Below, piece after piece: positions 43,018-52,646 of a stretch of 64,000 bases of DNA. The notes beneath the pieces are model-generated. The model was not told the origin of the DNA, did not search any database, and was given only the letters and a program-made list of their open reading frames with translations. Source of the DNA: Bacteroidota bacterium (GTDB lineage: Bacteria > Bacteroidota > Bacteroidia > Flavobacteriales > Flavobacteriaceae); contig JAEXIT010000018.1 of assembly GCA_023446155.1 (NCBI GenBank), positions 1 to 64,000 on the forward strand, given 5' to 3'. The stretch's first letter is position 1. Each line of letters opens with the position of its first letter. The position numbers and the translations under genes are program-made.

Positions 43018-44248
43018 TTTTGATATGGTTTACAATGCTCTTGGTCGCATTTTGATTCATTTGTACAAAGGTGCTGCAAATATGACCTTTTTCGAAACGG
43101 ATGTCCTCGTTCTGAATCAGGTTTGAAAAGGCTTCGTTAAGTTCTTTCTGATTCGAAATGGAAATGCAGCCTTCCATATTGACAAGCGCTATAGCTTCGG
43201 CAAAATGGGAAAAATTAGGGCCAATAACGATCGGCACGCCAAAAGTTGCCGGTTCGAGGATGTTGTGAACACCCGGTTTGCCAAAACCTCCACCCACATA
43301 AGCGATGTCGGCATAACTGTAGATTTTGGTCAGGATGCCAATGGTGTCGATAATAAACACATCGTAAGGACTTAAATCGGTAACGGAATCTTTTTGGGAA
43401 AATAAAACCGTTTTTCGGGAAATGCTTTTTTGAAGCTCCTGAATTTGTTCGGTTTTTATGTTATGTGGTGCTATGATAAATTTAACGGGATCGGTGCATC
43501 GGTTGATGTACTCCACAAGTAAGGTTTCGTCTTTTGGCCAGGAACTGCCAATTACGATCGTGGGGGTGTCGGCTTTAAAGTCTTCGATAAAATCCAAAGT
43601 ATTGTCGCGTTCCAAAATAGCCGAAACACGATCAAATCGGGTGTCGCCGCTTACTTTGACATTCTGGAATCCGATGCTTTGTAGTAGTTGTTTTGATTTT
43701 TCATTCTGAACAAAAAAGTAACGGAAGCTTTTGAGGGCATTCCGGTAAAAGGAACCGTACCATTTAAAAAACGATTGTTTTTCGCGGAAAATTCCCGAAA
43801 CCAGATAGGTCGGAATTTGATGTTGTTGTAAAACATCCAGATAATTCGGCCAATATTCGTATTTGATAAAAAAGACCAGGTTGGGGTGAACGGTTTTGAT
43901 AAAACGGACAGCGTTCGATCGGGTGTCCAATGGTAAATATACGGTCACATCGGCTACGGTGTTGTTTTTTCGAACTTCATAACCCGATGGAGAAAAAAAG
44001 GTCAGAACAATTTTATGCGACGGATAATGGGCTTTGATTTGTTCCATTACCGGAAGACCTTGTTCGTATTCACCCAATGACGCGGCATGGAACCAGATGG
44101 TTTTGTCAGTAGGTTGTATTGCCGATTCGAGTGTGGCGAAAACACCTTTCCGTCCTTCGGTAAACAACCTGATTTTAGGGCTTACCATGGCAATAAAACG
44201 AATCAGAAAACCGGCTATCCGAACCAGTAAATCGTATAAAAAAAACAT
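43001..44248 (-). CDS. waaA: 3-deoxy-D-manno-octulosonic acid (Kdo) transferase
   Basis: The protein has 415 residues. It transfers Kdo from CMP-Kdo to lipid A precursor at the inner face of the inner membrane, a core step of lipopolysaccharide synthesis. An N-terminal membrane-associated helix (YDLLVRIAGFLIRFIAMVS) is followed by a GT-B fold with family blocks IWFHAASLGEYEQGLPVM (the acidic catalytic Glu in this block), FFIKYEYWPNYL, VSGDTRFDRV, VIGSSWPKDE, and YVGGGFGKPGVHNILEPATFGVPIVIGPN. It heads a three-gene leftward unit with the GNAT and S46 genes. Confidence 0.95.
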   Translation of the reverse strand: MFFLYDLLVRIAGFLIRFIAMVSPKIRLFTEGRKGVFATLESAIQPTDKTIWFHAASLGEYEQGLPVMEQIKAHYPSHKIVLTFFSPSGYEVRKNNTVADVTVYLPLDTRSNAVRFIKTVHPNLVFFIKYEYWPNYLDVLQQHQIPTYLVSGIFREKQSFFKWYGSFYRNALKSFRYFFVQNEKSKQLLQSIGFQNVKVSGDTRFDRVSAILERDNTLDFIEDFKADTPTIVIGSSWPKDETLLVEYINRCTDPVKFIIAPHNIKTEQIQELQKSISRKTVLFSQKDSVTDLSPYDVFIIDTIGILTKIYSYADIAYVGGGFGKPGVHNILEPATFGVPIVIGPNFSHFAEAIALVNMEGCISISNQKELNEAFSNLIQNEDIRFEKGHICSTFVQMNQNATKSIVNHIKNEYAV

Positions 44249-44295
44249 AGGCGAAAATTTGTGTCGCTAAATTACGGTTCTTTACGTTAATTTGA

Positions 44296-44326
44296 TTGGT
44301 GTAACGTCATTAAATGAGTATTTTTG
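44296..44326 (+). promoter_or_regulatory. Promoter of the aminotransferase-galE unit
   Basis: TTG (44296-44298), a 20-nt spacer and TATTTTTG (44319-44326) match the Bacteroidetes promoter pattern. The start codon follows 61 bp later. Confidence 0.6.
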
Positions 44327-44387
44327 CTTGTTTTAATTCCTTTTAGGAAAGGGATTTCGAATCGTCACATAGCAATTTAGAAAGCAC

Positions 44388-45518
44388 ATGAGAAAAATAC
44401 AAATGGTTGATCTTAAGGGTCAATACGAGCAAATAAAAGAGCAGGTTAACCAGTCAATCCAGGAAGTTTTGGATACGACAGCATTTATCAACGGTCCGCA
44501 AGTACACCAGTTCCAAAAAGAATTGGAAGGGTATCTGGATGTAAAACACGTTATACCGTGTGCCAATGGTACCGATGCATTGCAAATTGCGATGATGGGA
44601 TTGGGATTACAACCCGGTGATGAGGTGATTACGGCCGATTTTACATTTGCCGCTACGGTTGAGGTTATTGCATTGTTGCAACTAACGCCGGTTTTGGTAG
44701 ATGTGGATCCGGATACATTTAATATTTCGGTGGAAGCGATTAAAAAGGCGATCACACCAAAAACTAAAGCGATCGTTCCGGTACATATGTTTGGTCAGGC
44801 GGCGAATATGGAGGAAATCATGGCGGTTGCCAAGGAACACAATTTGTTTGTGATCGAAGATAATGCACAGGCAATTGGTGCCGATTATCAGTATGCCGAT
44901 GGAACGAAGAAGAAAGTTGGTACAATTGGACATGTGGCGTCGACTTCATTTTTTCCGTCTAAAAACTTAGGTTGTTATGGTGATGGAGGGGCGATTTTTA
45001 CCAACGATGATGAACTGGCGTATAAATTGCGCGGAATCGTGAACCACGGTATGTATGTGCGTTACCACCACGATGTAGTGGGGGTAAATTCCCGTTTGGA
45101 TAGTATGCAGGCGGCGGTTTTAAATGCTAAATTACCACGATTGGATGCGTATAACGATGCCCGTCAGTTGGCAGCTCAAAAATATGATGCGGCTTTTGCC
45201 GGACATGCGAATATTGTAACTCCGGTGGTAAAAGGTGATAAAGGTAGTCATGTGTTTCATCAGTATACTTTGCGAATTCTAAATGCCGATCGCAATGCAT
45301 TAATGCAACATCTGATCGATAAAGGGATTCCATGTGCAATTTATTATCCGATTCCATTACACAGTCAGAAAGCCTATGCCGACAGTCGTTATAATGAAGC
45401 GGACTTCCCGGTAACGAATCAATTGGTGAATGAGGTGATTTCATTGCCAATGCATACCGAATTGGACGACGAGCAGATTAAATTTATTACGGATAGCATT
45501 CTGGAATTTTTAAAATAA
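44388..45518 (+). CDS. DegT/DnrJ/EryC1/StrS-family sugar aminotransferase
   Basis: The protein has 376 residues and is a PLP-dependent aminotransferase acting on nucleotide-linked keto-sugars for surface polysaccharides or glycans. The family blocks are present: FINGPQVHQFQKELEGYL at the N-terminus, CANGTDALQIAM, DFTFAATVEVI, PVHMFGQAANM, VIEDNAQAIGA, and the PLP lysine in SFFPSKNLGCYGDGGA. The C-terminal PIPLHSQKAY is also typical. The exact sugar cannot be told. galE follows after 38 bp, suggesting a common role in nucleotide-sugar supply. Confidence 0.92.
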   Translation: MRKIQMVDLKGQYEQIKEQVNQSIQEVLDTTAFINGPQVHQFQKELEGYLDVKHVIPCANGTDALQIAMMGLGLQPGDEVITADFTFAATVEVIALLQLTPVLVDVDPDTFNISVEAIKKAITPKTKAIVPVHMFGQAANMEEIMAVAKEHNLFVIEDNAQAIGADYQYADGTKKKVGTIGHVASTSFFPSKNLGCYGDGGAIFTNDDELAYKLRGIVNHGMYVRYHHDVVGVNSRLDSMQAAVLNAKLPRLDAYNDARQLAAQKYDAAFAGHANIVTPVVKGDKGSHVFHQYTLRILNADRNALMQHLIDKGIPCAIYYPIPLHSQKAYADSRYNEADFPVTNQLVNEVISLPMHTELDDEQIKFITDSILEFLK

Positions 45519-45556
45519 ACCTTTTCGCGTATATTCGTGTTCATATTCAAAAATAA

Positions 45557-46573
45557 ATGAAAATAGTTGTTACCGGAGGTTTAGGTTTTATTGGATCCCA
45601 TACTGTAGTCGAATTATACCGTCAGGGTTTTGAAGTCGTTATTGTAGATAATCTGTCCAATTCATCTGTGGATGTTTTGACGGGTATTGAAAAAATAACC
45701 GGTGTAAAGCCGGTGTTTGAACAAATTGATTTACGCGATAAAGCAGTTGTGACCACTTTTTTTGAAAAACACAACGATATCGCTGGTGTTATTCATTTTG
45801 CCGCTTCAAAAGCGGTAGGTGAAAGTGTAGAAAATCCATTGCTGTATTACGAGAATAATATTGCATCGTTGGTTTATCTGTTGCAGGAATTGCAGAAGAA
45901 AACGGAATCCTATTTTATTTTCAGCTCTTCGTGTACGGTATACGGGCAGGCCGAAATAATGCCGATCACGGAATGTGCTTCGGTACAACCGGCGATGTCG
46001 CCCTATGGGAATACCAAACGAATAGGGGAGGAAATCATTACCGATGTGGCAAAAGTTTCCGGTATTAATGCGATACTATTGCGCTATTTTAATCCGATTG
46101 GCGCCCACGAAACTGCCGAAATTGGGGAGCTTCCGGTGGGTGTGCCACAAAATCTGGTGCCGTTTATTACGCAAACCGCGATGGGTATCCGTAAGGAATT
46201 GTCCGTTTATGGTGATGATTATCCAACGGTCGATGGAACCTGTATCCGCGATTATATTCATGTAGTCGATCTGGCTAAAGCACATGTGGTGGCATTACAA
46301 CGGCTAATTGATCATAAAAACGAAAAAAAGGTTGAGGTATTTAATGTAGGAACCGGAAAAGGAAGCTCAGTATTGGAAGTGATCCGTACCTTCGAAAAGG
46401 TAAGTGGAAAGCCATTGCCTTATAAAGTTGTAGGCCGACGTGAAGGCGATATTGTTGAAGCCTATGCGAATACCGACAGAGCGAATCAGGTTTTGGGCTG
46501 GAAAGCGGAATTAACGCTGGAAGAAGCATTGGATGCCGCCTGGAAATGGGAACAGAAAGTTCGCAAGGCGTAA
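45557..46573 (+). CDS. galE: UDP-glucose 4-epimerase
   Basis: The protein has 338 residues. It interconverts UDP-glucose and UDP-galactose in the cytoplasm. The NAD-binding motif GGLGFIGSH lies at the N-terminus (residues 7-15). The extended-SDR catalytic set is present: SSSCTVYG with the Ser/Thr, and Y-G-N-T-K in SPYGNTKRIGEEI with Tyr and Lys. DNLSNSSVDVL, LRYFNPIGAH and CIRDYIHVVDLAKAHV are GalE-specific blocks. It is probably cotranscribed with the aminotransferase. Confidence 0.96.
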   Translation: MKIVVTGGLGFIGSHTVVELYRQGFEVVIVDNLSNSSVDVLTGIEKITGVKPVFEQIDLRDKAVVTTFFEKHNDIAGVIHFAASKAVGESVENPLLYYENNIASLVYLLQELQKKTESYFIFSSSCTVYGQAEIMPITECASVQPAMSPYGNTKRIGEEIITDVAKVSGINAILLRYFNPIGAHETAEIGELPVGVPQNLVPFITQTAMGIRKELSVYGDDYPTVDGTCIRDYIHVVDLAKAHVVALQRLIDHKNEKKVEVFNVGTGKGSSVLEVIRTFEKVSGKPLPYKVVGRREGDIVEAYANTDRANQVLGWKAELTLEEALDAAWKWEQKVRKA

Positions 46574-46588
46574 AAAAGATATAAAATA

Positions 46589-46617
46589 AAAATCCCGACC
46601 ATAAGTCGGGATTTTTT
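46589..46617. terminator. Bidirectional terminator between galE and accD
   Basis: AAATCCCGAC and GTCGGGATTT enclose a 5-nt loop, with A- and T-runs on either side. Confidence 0.85.
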
Positions 46618-46618
46618 A

Positions 46619-47473
46619 TTAGCGTACCGGTTGATTTGAAATCAAATCAAGGTATAAGTTGATTTTGTCTTTTAACTCTTTACGAGGTGTGATAAAGTCA
46701 AGGAAACCGTGTTCTAAAACGAATTCCGAGGTTTGGAATCCTTCCGGAAGGTCTTTTCCGGTAGTGTCTTTTACAACACGTGGTCCGGCAAAACCGATTA
46801 AAGCTCCCGGCTCGGCAATGTTAATATCACCTAACATCGCATAGGATGCTGTAGTTCCTCCAGTTGTCGGATCGGTACATAAAGAGATATATGGGATTTT
46901 AGCATCGGCCAATTGTGCCAGTTTTGCAGAAGTTTTAGCCAACTGCATTAGCGAGTAAGCGGCTTCCATCATACGGGCACCACCCGATTTGGAGATCATT
47001 ACAAAAGGTACTTTGTGCTTGATGGAATAATCGATCGCACGGGCAATTTTTTCCCCTACAACAGCTCCCATTGATCCTCCGATAAACGCAAAATCCATTG
47101 AAGCAACAACAAGGTCTTTTCCTTTTGATTTTCCTACCGCTGTACGAACCGCATCTTTCAATTTGGTTTTGTCGATAGCGTCTTTTAAACGATCACTGTA
47201 CTTTTTAGTATCCACAAATTTAAGCGGATCCTTTGATGTCATGTTGGCATCCAATTCTTTGAATTCGTTGTTGTCGAATAAAATCTCAAAGTATTCTTTA
47301 CTGCCAATACGAACGTGGTATCCGTCTTCCGGACTTACCCAAAGGTTTTTTGCTAATTCTTCAGCATCAATGATTTTTCCTGTCGGTGATTTGTACCAAA
47401 GTCCTTTCGGTACATCTTTTTTATCTTCTGTTGCGGTTTGAATTCCTTTTGCTGTTCTTTTAAACCAAGCCAT
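46619..47473 (-). CDS. accD: Acetyl-CoA carboxylase carboxyltransferase subunit beta
   Basis: The protein has 284 residues and with AccA moves the carboxyl group from biotin to acetyl-CoA, the first step of fatty-acid synthesis. The crotonase-like core is clear (VVASMDFAFIGGSMGAVVGEK, MISKSGGARMMEAAYSLMQLAK, ISLCTDPTTGGTTASYAMLGD, EPGALIGFAGPRVV). The N-terminal segment that holds a four-cysteine zinc ribbon in E. coli is aligned by GLWYKSPTGK and NLWVSPEDGYH, but all four cysteines are absent. The aldolase gene fbaA lies 35 bp upstream and the two are probably cotranscribed. Confidence 0.95.
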   Translation of the reverse strand: MAWFKRTAKGIQTATEDKKDVPKGLWYKSPTGKIIDAEELAKNLWVSPEDGYHVRIGSKEYFEILFDNNEFKELDANMTSKDPLKFVDTKKYSDRLKDAIDKTKLKDAVRTAVGKSKGKDLVVASMDFAFIGGSMGAVVGEKIARAIDYSIKHKVPFVMISKSGGARMMEAAYSLMQLAKTSAKLAQLADAKIPYISLCTDPTTGGTTASYAMLGDINIAEPGALIGFAGPRVVKDTTGKDLPEGFQTSEFVLEHGFLDFITPRKELKDKINLYLDLISNQPVR

Positions 47474-47508
47474 AGTTCTAAATTTGAATTAATCTGAATG
47501 TAATACAA

Positions 47509-48576
47509 TTATAATGTATTAACGTTATTCAGGTCTTTAAACGCCTGTTCCAGACGCGTGTTAAACGTAATTTCTCCTTCGCGAACCCATTTTCTAGGGT
47601 CGTAGTGTTTTTTATTTGGAACATCGGCTCCTTCCGGATTTCCGATCTGTGTTCTTAAATAGTCAATTTTTGACGTCATATAGTCACGAACGCCTTCGGT
47701 AAAAGCAAACTGAAGGTCGGTGTCGATGTTCATTTTGATCACGCCATATGAAATCGCTTCTCTGATTTCGTCCAATGTGGAACCGGATCCGCCGTGGAAT
47801 ACAAAATCAACCGGGTTGTGTCCGGTGCTGAATTTGTTCTGAACATATTCCTGTGAGTTTCTCAGAATTTTTGGGGTTAGTTTTACGTTACCCGGTTTGT
47901 AAACACCGTGAACGTTTCCAAAAGCAGCAGCAATGGTAAAACGCGGACTAATTTGCATTAGTTCTTCATAGGCATAGGCTACTTCTTCCGGTTGTGTATA
48001 TAATTTTGAGCTGTCTACATCCGAATTGTCGACACCATCTTCTTCACCTCCGGTAATCCCCAATTCGATTTCCAATGTCATTCCCATTTTGCTCATACGC
48101 TCCAGGTATTTTTTGGAGATCTCCAGATTCTCTTCGATCGGCTCCTCAGAAAGATCGATCATATGCGAACTGAATAATGGTTTTCCGGTTTGCTTAAAGT
48201 GTTCCTCACTGGCATCCAGTAGGCCGTCAATCCATGGTAATAAATTTTTAGCACAATGGTCGGTGTGTAAAATCACGGTAGCACCATAGGCTTCTGCCAG
48301 CGTATGGATGTGTTTTGCTCCGGCAATAGCTCCCAAAATAGCCGATTTCTGACCGTCGTTAGAAAGTCCTTTTCCGGCATTAAACGAAGCACCTCCGTTG
48401 GAAAACTGGATGATCACAGGAGCATTTAATTTGGCTGCTGTTTCCAGAACACCGTTGATCGTGCTTGAACCCGTTACATTTACTGCGGGTAAGGCAAAGC
48501 CTTTTTCTTTTGCATATCTGAAGATTTCCTGTACTTGATCGCCGGTTGCTACACCTGGTTTTATTGTATGAGCCAT
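47509..48576 (-). CDS. fbaA: Class II fructose-bisphosphate aldolase
   Basis: The protein has 355 residues and splits fructose-1,6-bisphosphate in glycolysis or forms it in gluconeogenesis, using a zinc ion. Metal and active-site blocks are visible: VILHTDHCAKN with the catalytic Asp and metal His, AAFGNVHGVYKPG and FVFHGGSGST with the two further zinc His, and INIDTD-type MNIDTDLQFAFTEG binding phosphate. The length and the KHYDPRKWVR end place it in the E. coli FbaA (class IIA) group. It is followed by accD. Confidence 0.96.
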   Translation of the reverse strand: MAHTIKPGVATGDQVQEIFRYAKEKGFALPAVNVTGSSTINGVLETAAKLNAPVIIQFSNGGASFNAGKGLSNDGQKSAILGAIAGAKHIHTLAEAYGATVILHTDHCAKNLLPWIDGLLDASEEHFKQTGKPLFSSHMIDLSEEPIEENLEISKKYLERMSKMGMTLEIELGITGGEEDGVDNSDVDSSKLYTQPEEVAYAYEELMQISPRFTIAAAFGNVHGVYKPGNVKLTPKILRNSQEYVQNKFSTGHNPVDFVFHGGSGSTLDEIREAISYGVIKMNIDTDLQFAFTEGVRDYMTSKIDYLRTQIGNPEGADVPNKKHYDPRKWVREGEITFNTRLEQAFKDLNNVNTL

Positions 48577-48603
48577 TGTGTTGTTGTTTTTAATTTATTT
48601 TGA

Positions 48604-48611
48604 CAAAAATA
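48604..48611 (-). promoter_or_regulatory. -7 box of fbaA-accD
   Basis: TATTTTTG on the minus strand lies 27 bp before the fbaA start and matches TAnnTTTG. No clear -33 box is seen. Confidence 0.45.
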
Positions 48612-48624
48612 ATAATTTCTAAAA

Positions 48625-51180
48625 TTAGAAAGGATAATTAATTCCAATATTTAAGACGGCACGATTCGGTACAATATCGCGGAACCATCTTTCTTTCATT
48701 TCTTTGGCCGGATTGTAGGTTTTAAAACCAACGTCCAGACGGATTACAAAGAAGTTTAAATCGTATCGGAAACCAATTCCGGTACCTAATGCGAGATCCT
48801 GTAACGATTTGAAGCCTTCGAAAACGCTTTCTTCATCGGTTACGTTGTCAAATACGTTCCAGATGTTTCCGGCATCGGCAAAAAAAGCACCGTTTAGTTT
48901 GTTGAAAATATTAAAACGATATTCGGCACTTAGCGCAATTTTAAAGTTGGCCTCGTTAAAGTCGTTTAAACCACCACTTCGTCCCGGACCCAAACTGTAG
49001 GATTGCCATGCCCGGTTGTCGTTCGATCCACCGCCAAAGTAACTTCGCGAAAACGGAATCGAATTGGAGTTTCCGTATGGAATCGCGAGTCCGGTAAAAG
49101 CGCGCGCCGCAATAACCTGCTTGCCGCCTAAATCCCAGTTTTTAATAAAATCGATTTCTCCTTTGATATATTGGGAATATTCGACGTTAAAAAACTTTTT
49201 ACGACCATAGATGTCGGTTTCCTGATTTTCGAGTTTCGAAATCAAACTCAGGACGTTTCCGGCAGATTCCAGTTTGGTTTTAAAAGTGTAAAAATCGTTG
49301 TCGTTAAGATTGGTACGACTCGATTTGGTATACGTGACGTTGGTTGCGAGGATAAGGTTGTTCTCGGTTAGACGCAATCGTCTTTCTTCGATACTCCGAA
49401 TGGCAAAATAATCATTGTCGTTTGAGGAAAGACTGGTTTCGCCGCCCAATACCTGATTGATAAATCCGGTTGTTCCTTGCGGAATAGACAGGTTGCCTTC
49501 TTCGTCGAGATTGGAGGGATCGGTATTGTAAACCTGTGCCAAGCCATTCAGACGATCGTAAGACGAATGGTACACGCTAAAATAATTACCCGGATTTACA
49601 TTACGCACGTATTGTAAGTTCACCAGATCCAAACGGATATTAGTGTTTCGTTTGGGATTCCAGTTGTAATTGAGGATCCCGGTAAAACTCTCTTTGTCCA
49701 AACCGATGTTTTGCTGGCGCGAGAGACCAAGGCTCATCTGTGTGGTTGGAAGGGTGTTTTTCGGAATAATCTTATCGGTATTTAAGGGGAAAAAGATTCG
49801 TGGAAACGACAGTTTTACATCGGCTCCGTATTCCGAAATATTAAAAAACACATTATTCGGATTGGCCAAATCCTGAGACGAACCGATATTGCCTCGTAAG
49901 GCGATTTCGAGAATCTCGGCACCTCTAAAAATATTACGAATCGAAAGTGCTGCACTTCCCAGAATACCAAAATCCTGAATGTTGGAATGCATAAAATCGG
50001 CCGTCGCATTAAAGTTGAATTTTTTACGTGGCGATAAAATGATATTCGCAATCAAGGATGTTCCGGTTGTGTCGTTTTTGTCTTCTTCATATTCGATATT
50101 CGGATAGTTAAATACGCGCAAGTTGCTTAAGGAACGCGAGGTTAACTGTCGTCTAAAATCACTGAATTTACTGCCTTTGGTGATAAAGATTGCATCGGTT
50201 ATCGCTTTTGGACGGTAATTCAGTTTGTCGGAACTGTATATGTTGAAATTGTTATAGCTGGTACTATCGGCTACTTTTTGCTTGTTTTTGGTGTTGGTGT
50301 TTCCGGTAAAAATATTAACCTGGCTAATGGTATATAGTTTAAACGGGACTTTTACCAGGGAATCACCTTTTTTAACGGTTCTGTCGTCAATCAGGATGTC
50401 GACATGGGCTTTATGATTGGTTGCTACCGTATCGATATCGTATTCGATATTGGTTTCCTGAAAATAGTAGGCTCCATTGTTTCGGAAATGCGTTGCGATC
50501 CGTTTCCGTTCATCGCTAAAATACTGCGAATTGTATTGTTTGCCTTTAACGATTAGCGATTGATTTCGGTTGTGCTCGAACAAGGAATCCAAAGCCGCTG
50601 TTTTAATCGAAGTGGTAATACTGTCGACAATATAAGGCGTGCCCAGTTTGATGTCATAATTCACTTTACCGCGCTTGTCCGGTAAGGTGTCGATTTTATA
50701 GGTGATTTTATTGTTGAAATAACCGGCGTTGAAATAGTACGACAACATGCGGTTTCTCGATTTCTGCACTTTGGTTTCATCAATGATTACCGGAGCTTCC
50801 CCTGTTTTTTTTAGGAAGGTGCTCGCGCCGGATACAAAAAAGGACTGGCCTAAACGTTGTACTTGTTTTTCGGATAATAAATCGGCCAGAAATTTATGAC
50901 GACCTGGTTTTCGTTCCAACCATAACTGATAATCGGCTTCCGGACTTTTCCGGGCGAGATTGTACATTTGTAATCGCAAGCGATATCCTAGTATGGAACT
51001 GTTCGGTTTTTGATAAAGCTGATTTAAAATGGTCTCGCTTTTTTCCTTCTTACCGTCCACCATTACCGTGTTCTCAATTAAAAGATGCTGCCCTTCGGGT
51101 ACTCTTTTAACAAGAGAACAGGAATATAAAATTGCACCTAATAGGATAAATAGTGCTATTTTTGATAAATTATTTTTCAA
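48625..51180 (-). CDS. tamL: TamA-like outer-membrane lipoprotein TamL (BamA superfamily)
   Basis: The protein has 851 residues. MKNNLSKIALFILLGAILYSC is a lipoprotein signal with the cysteine at 21, which distinguishes the Bacteroidetes TamL from ordinary TamA/BamA. The next residues SLVKRVPEGQHLL are typical of the family. A POTRA-containing periplasmic part follows, then an Omp85-type beta-barrel from about residue 400, with FSRSYFGGGSNDNRAW and a C-terminal strand ending in INYPF. It is thought to work with TamB in envelope assembly. Its start lies 36 bp from the divergent RNA methyltransferase gene. Confidence 0.9.
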   Translation of the reverse strand: MKNNLSKIALFILLGAILYSCSLVKRVPEGQHLLIENTVMVDGKKEKSETILNQLYQKPNSSILGYRLRLQMYNLARKSPEADYQLWLERKPGRHKFLADLLSEKQVQRLGQSFFVSGASTFLKKTGEAPVIIDETKVQKSRNRMLSYYFNAGYFNNKITYKIDTLPDKRGKVNYDIKLGTPYIVDSITTSIKTAALDSLFEHNRNQSLIVKGKQYNSQYFSDERKRIATHFRNNGAYYFQETNIEYDIDTVATNHKAHVDILIDDRTVKKGDSLVKVPFKLYTISQVNIFTGNTNTKNKQKVADSTSYNNFNIYSSDKLNYRPKAITDAIFITKGSKFSDFRRQLTSRSLSNLRVFNYPNIEYEEDKNDTTGTSLIANIILSPRKKFNFNATADFMHSNIQDFGILGSAALSIRNIFRGAEILEIALRGNIGSSQDLANPNNVFFNISEYGADVKLSFPRIFFPLNTDKIIPKNTLPTTQMSLGLSRQQNIGLDKESFTGILNYNWNPKRNTNIRLDLVNLQYVRNVNPGNYFSVYHSSYDRLNGLAQVYNTDPSNLDEEGNLSIPQGTTGFINQVLGGETSLSSNDNDYFAIRSIEERRLRLTENNLILATNVTYTKSSRTNLNDNDFYTFKTKLESAGNVLSLISKLENQETDIYGRKKFFNVEYSQYIKGEIDFIKNWDLGGKQVIAARAFTGLAIPYGNSNSIPFSRSYFGGGSNDNRAWQSYSLGPGRSGGLNDFNEANFKIALSAEYRFNIFNKLNGAFFADAGNIWNVFDNVTDEESVFEGFKSLQDLALGTGIGFRYDLNFFVIRLDVGFKTYNPAKEMKERWFRDIVPNRAVLNIGINYPF
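51157..51164 (+). promoter_or_regulatory. Candidate -7 box for the second SpoU gene
   Basis: TATTTTTG lies inside the first codons of the divergent tamL gene, 53 bp before the methyltransferase start. Confidence 0.35.
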
Positions 51181-51216
51181 ATCGATTACAATAGTAAGTC
51201 AAAAATACATTTTTTT

Positions 51217-51957
51217 ATGGTTAGTAAAAACCAAATCAAACTAATAACGAGTTTACAGCAAAAAAAATATAGAAAACAGCATGAATTATTTTTTGCTGAA
51301 GGTATAAAGGTAATTCAAGAATTACTGAATTCCAATTTTGAACTTTATCATTTGTTTTCGGTTGAGGCGATTTTTGATGGACTTCCGCAAAATAAAGTGA
51401 CACTGATTTCGGAAGCGGAACTTAAAAAAATCAGTGCGTTAACCACACCAAATACCTGTTTGGCATTGTTTCGCATCCCGGAGGAAAAACCGATAGTCGA
51501 AAGCGGATTGATTCTGGCTCTTGACGATATCCGCGATCCGGGGAATCTCGGAACGATCCTGCGTCTGAGTGACTGGTTTGGGATTTCACATGTGGTATGT
51601 TCGAACGAAACGGTTGATATCTATAATCCGAAAGTGGTCCAGGCAACAATGGGGTCGATTACGCGGGTGAATGTGGTATATACCGATCTGGAGGCGTTTC
51701 TTGATAAAGCGGAATTGCCGGTTTTCGGGACTTTTATGGACGGTGCCAATATTTATGATCAAAAACTTCCGGAAAACGGAATCATTGTCATGGGAAATGA
51801 GGCCAATGGTATTTCGGCATCCATTGAAAAACGGACGACAGAGCGGATTTCAATACCGCGATTTGGAAATTTACAGCTAACCGAAAGTCTGAATGTGGCT
51901 ACGGCTACCGCTATAATTCTGAGCGAATTTAAAAGAGGTTTTTTTAGTGGAAGGTAA
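51217..51957 (+). CDS. SpoU/TrmH-family rRNA/tRNA 2'-O-methyltransferase
   Basis: The protein has 246 residues. The N-terminal ~95 residues form an RNA-binding substrate domain (QQKKYRKQHELFFAEGIKVI), as in RlmB/TsnR. The SPOUT core follows: motif 1 ALDDIRDPGNLGTILRLSDW, motif 2 GIIVMGNEANGIS and motif 3 IPRFGNLQLTESLNVATATA. 23S rRNA ribose methylation is the most likely role, but the site cannot be told from sequence. Its 3' end overlaps the convergent porT gene by 14 bp. Confidence 0.92.
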   Translation: MVSKNQIKLITSLQQKKYRKQHELFFAEGIKVIQELLNSNFELYHLFSVEAIFDGLPQNKVTLISEAELKKISALTTPNTCLALFRIPEEKPIVESGLILALDDIRDPGNLGTILRLSDWFGISHVVCSNETVDIYNPKVVQATMGSITRVNVVYTDLEAFLDKAELPVFGTFMDGANIYDQKLPENGIIVMGNEANGISASIEKRTTERISIPRFGNLQLTESLNVATATAIILSEFKRGFFSGR

Positions 51958-52645
51958 AGTTGATAAAAATCCCACGGGTTTTCATCGATTCCACATTTCC
52001 GGTCCATGGACTGTTCGGGTTGTTGTCGCGGATTAATTCGTCGTTGATGCCAAATACACCGCGGATGGATGGTGAGAATTTAAAGTATTCCAAATAGAAA
52101 TCAACACCCAATCCCAATTCATAATTGGTCGACCAACGCGTCATACGAAAGCGATAGGCGTAGTTATCGTCGGTAGCATCATGGTTACTGCCCAGATTCA
52201 GGGATTTGGAGAATCCGCCAACGACATACGGTCGTACGTTTCCAAAGCGTTGCGACGAGAATTTTAGCAATAACGGGAAATGGATATAGGTCGATTTTAC
52301 TTCGCGTAATTGTTCTACCGGTCGGGTTAGACTCGGGTCATGGAACGTAAGATCCCGTTGTGTATAATACAATCCGGGTTCGAAGCGAAGGTCCAAATGT
52401 TCCATTATCCTTAAATTTCCAACCAGACCTACGTTGAATCCGGTGGTTCCTTTTACTTCAATGTCGACACCAGGCTTGATATAATCAAACTTAAAATCGT
52501 AGCTGCTGAATCCTAAAAAATAGCCCCAGTGTACGCGCTGTTTGTCAAAGTTTTCCAGGTTGATAACCGGATTTTTGCTAAACATCGACTGTGAAAAGCT
52601 GTTTAGTGACAGAAGTAATAAAGAAATAAGGATGAATTTTCTCAT
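51944..52645 (-). CDS. porT: Type IX secretion system protein PorT (outer-membrane beta-barrel)
   Basis: The protein has 233 residues from the ATG at 52645; a longer frame begins inside ubiE but lacks a signal. MRKFILISLLLLSLNSFSQS is a signal peptide. The rest is an eight-stranded-barrel-like protein (GYFLGFSSYDFKF, GFNVGLVGNLRI, FEPGLYYTQRDL, YIHFPLLLKF, NYELGLGVDFYLEYFKFSPSIRG) ending in Phe-x-Phe-His. PorT/SprT is needed for the Bacteroidetes type IX secretion system and gliding. It starts 1 bp after the ubiE stop, an arrangement I know from other Flavobacteriia, which supports the call. Confidence 0.85.
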   Translation of the reverse strand: MRKFILISLLLLSLNSFSQSMFSKNPVINLENFDKQRVHWGYFLGFSSYDFKFDYIKPGVDIEVKGTTGFNVGLVGNLRIMEHLDLRFEPGLYYTQRDLTFHDPSLTRPVEQLREVKSTYIHFPLLLKFSSQRFGNVRPYVVGGFSKSLNLGSNHDATDDNYAYRFRMTRWSTNYELGLGVDFYLEYFKFSPSIRGVFGINDELIRDNNPNSPWTGNVESMKTRGIFINFTFH

Positions 52646-52646
52646 A

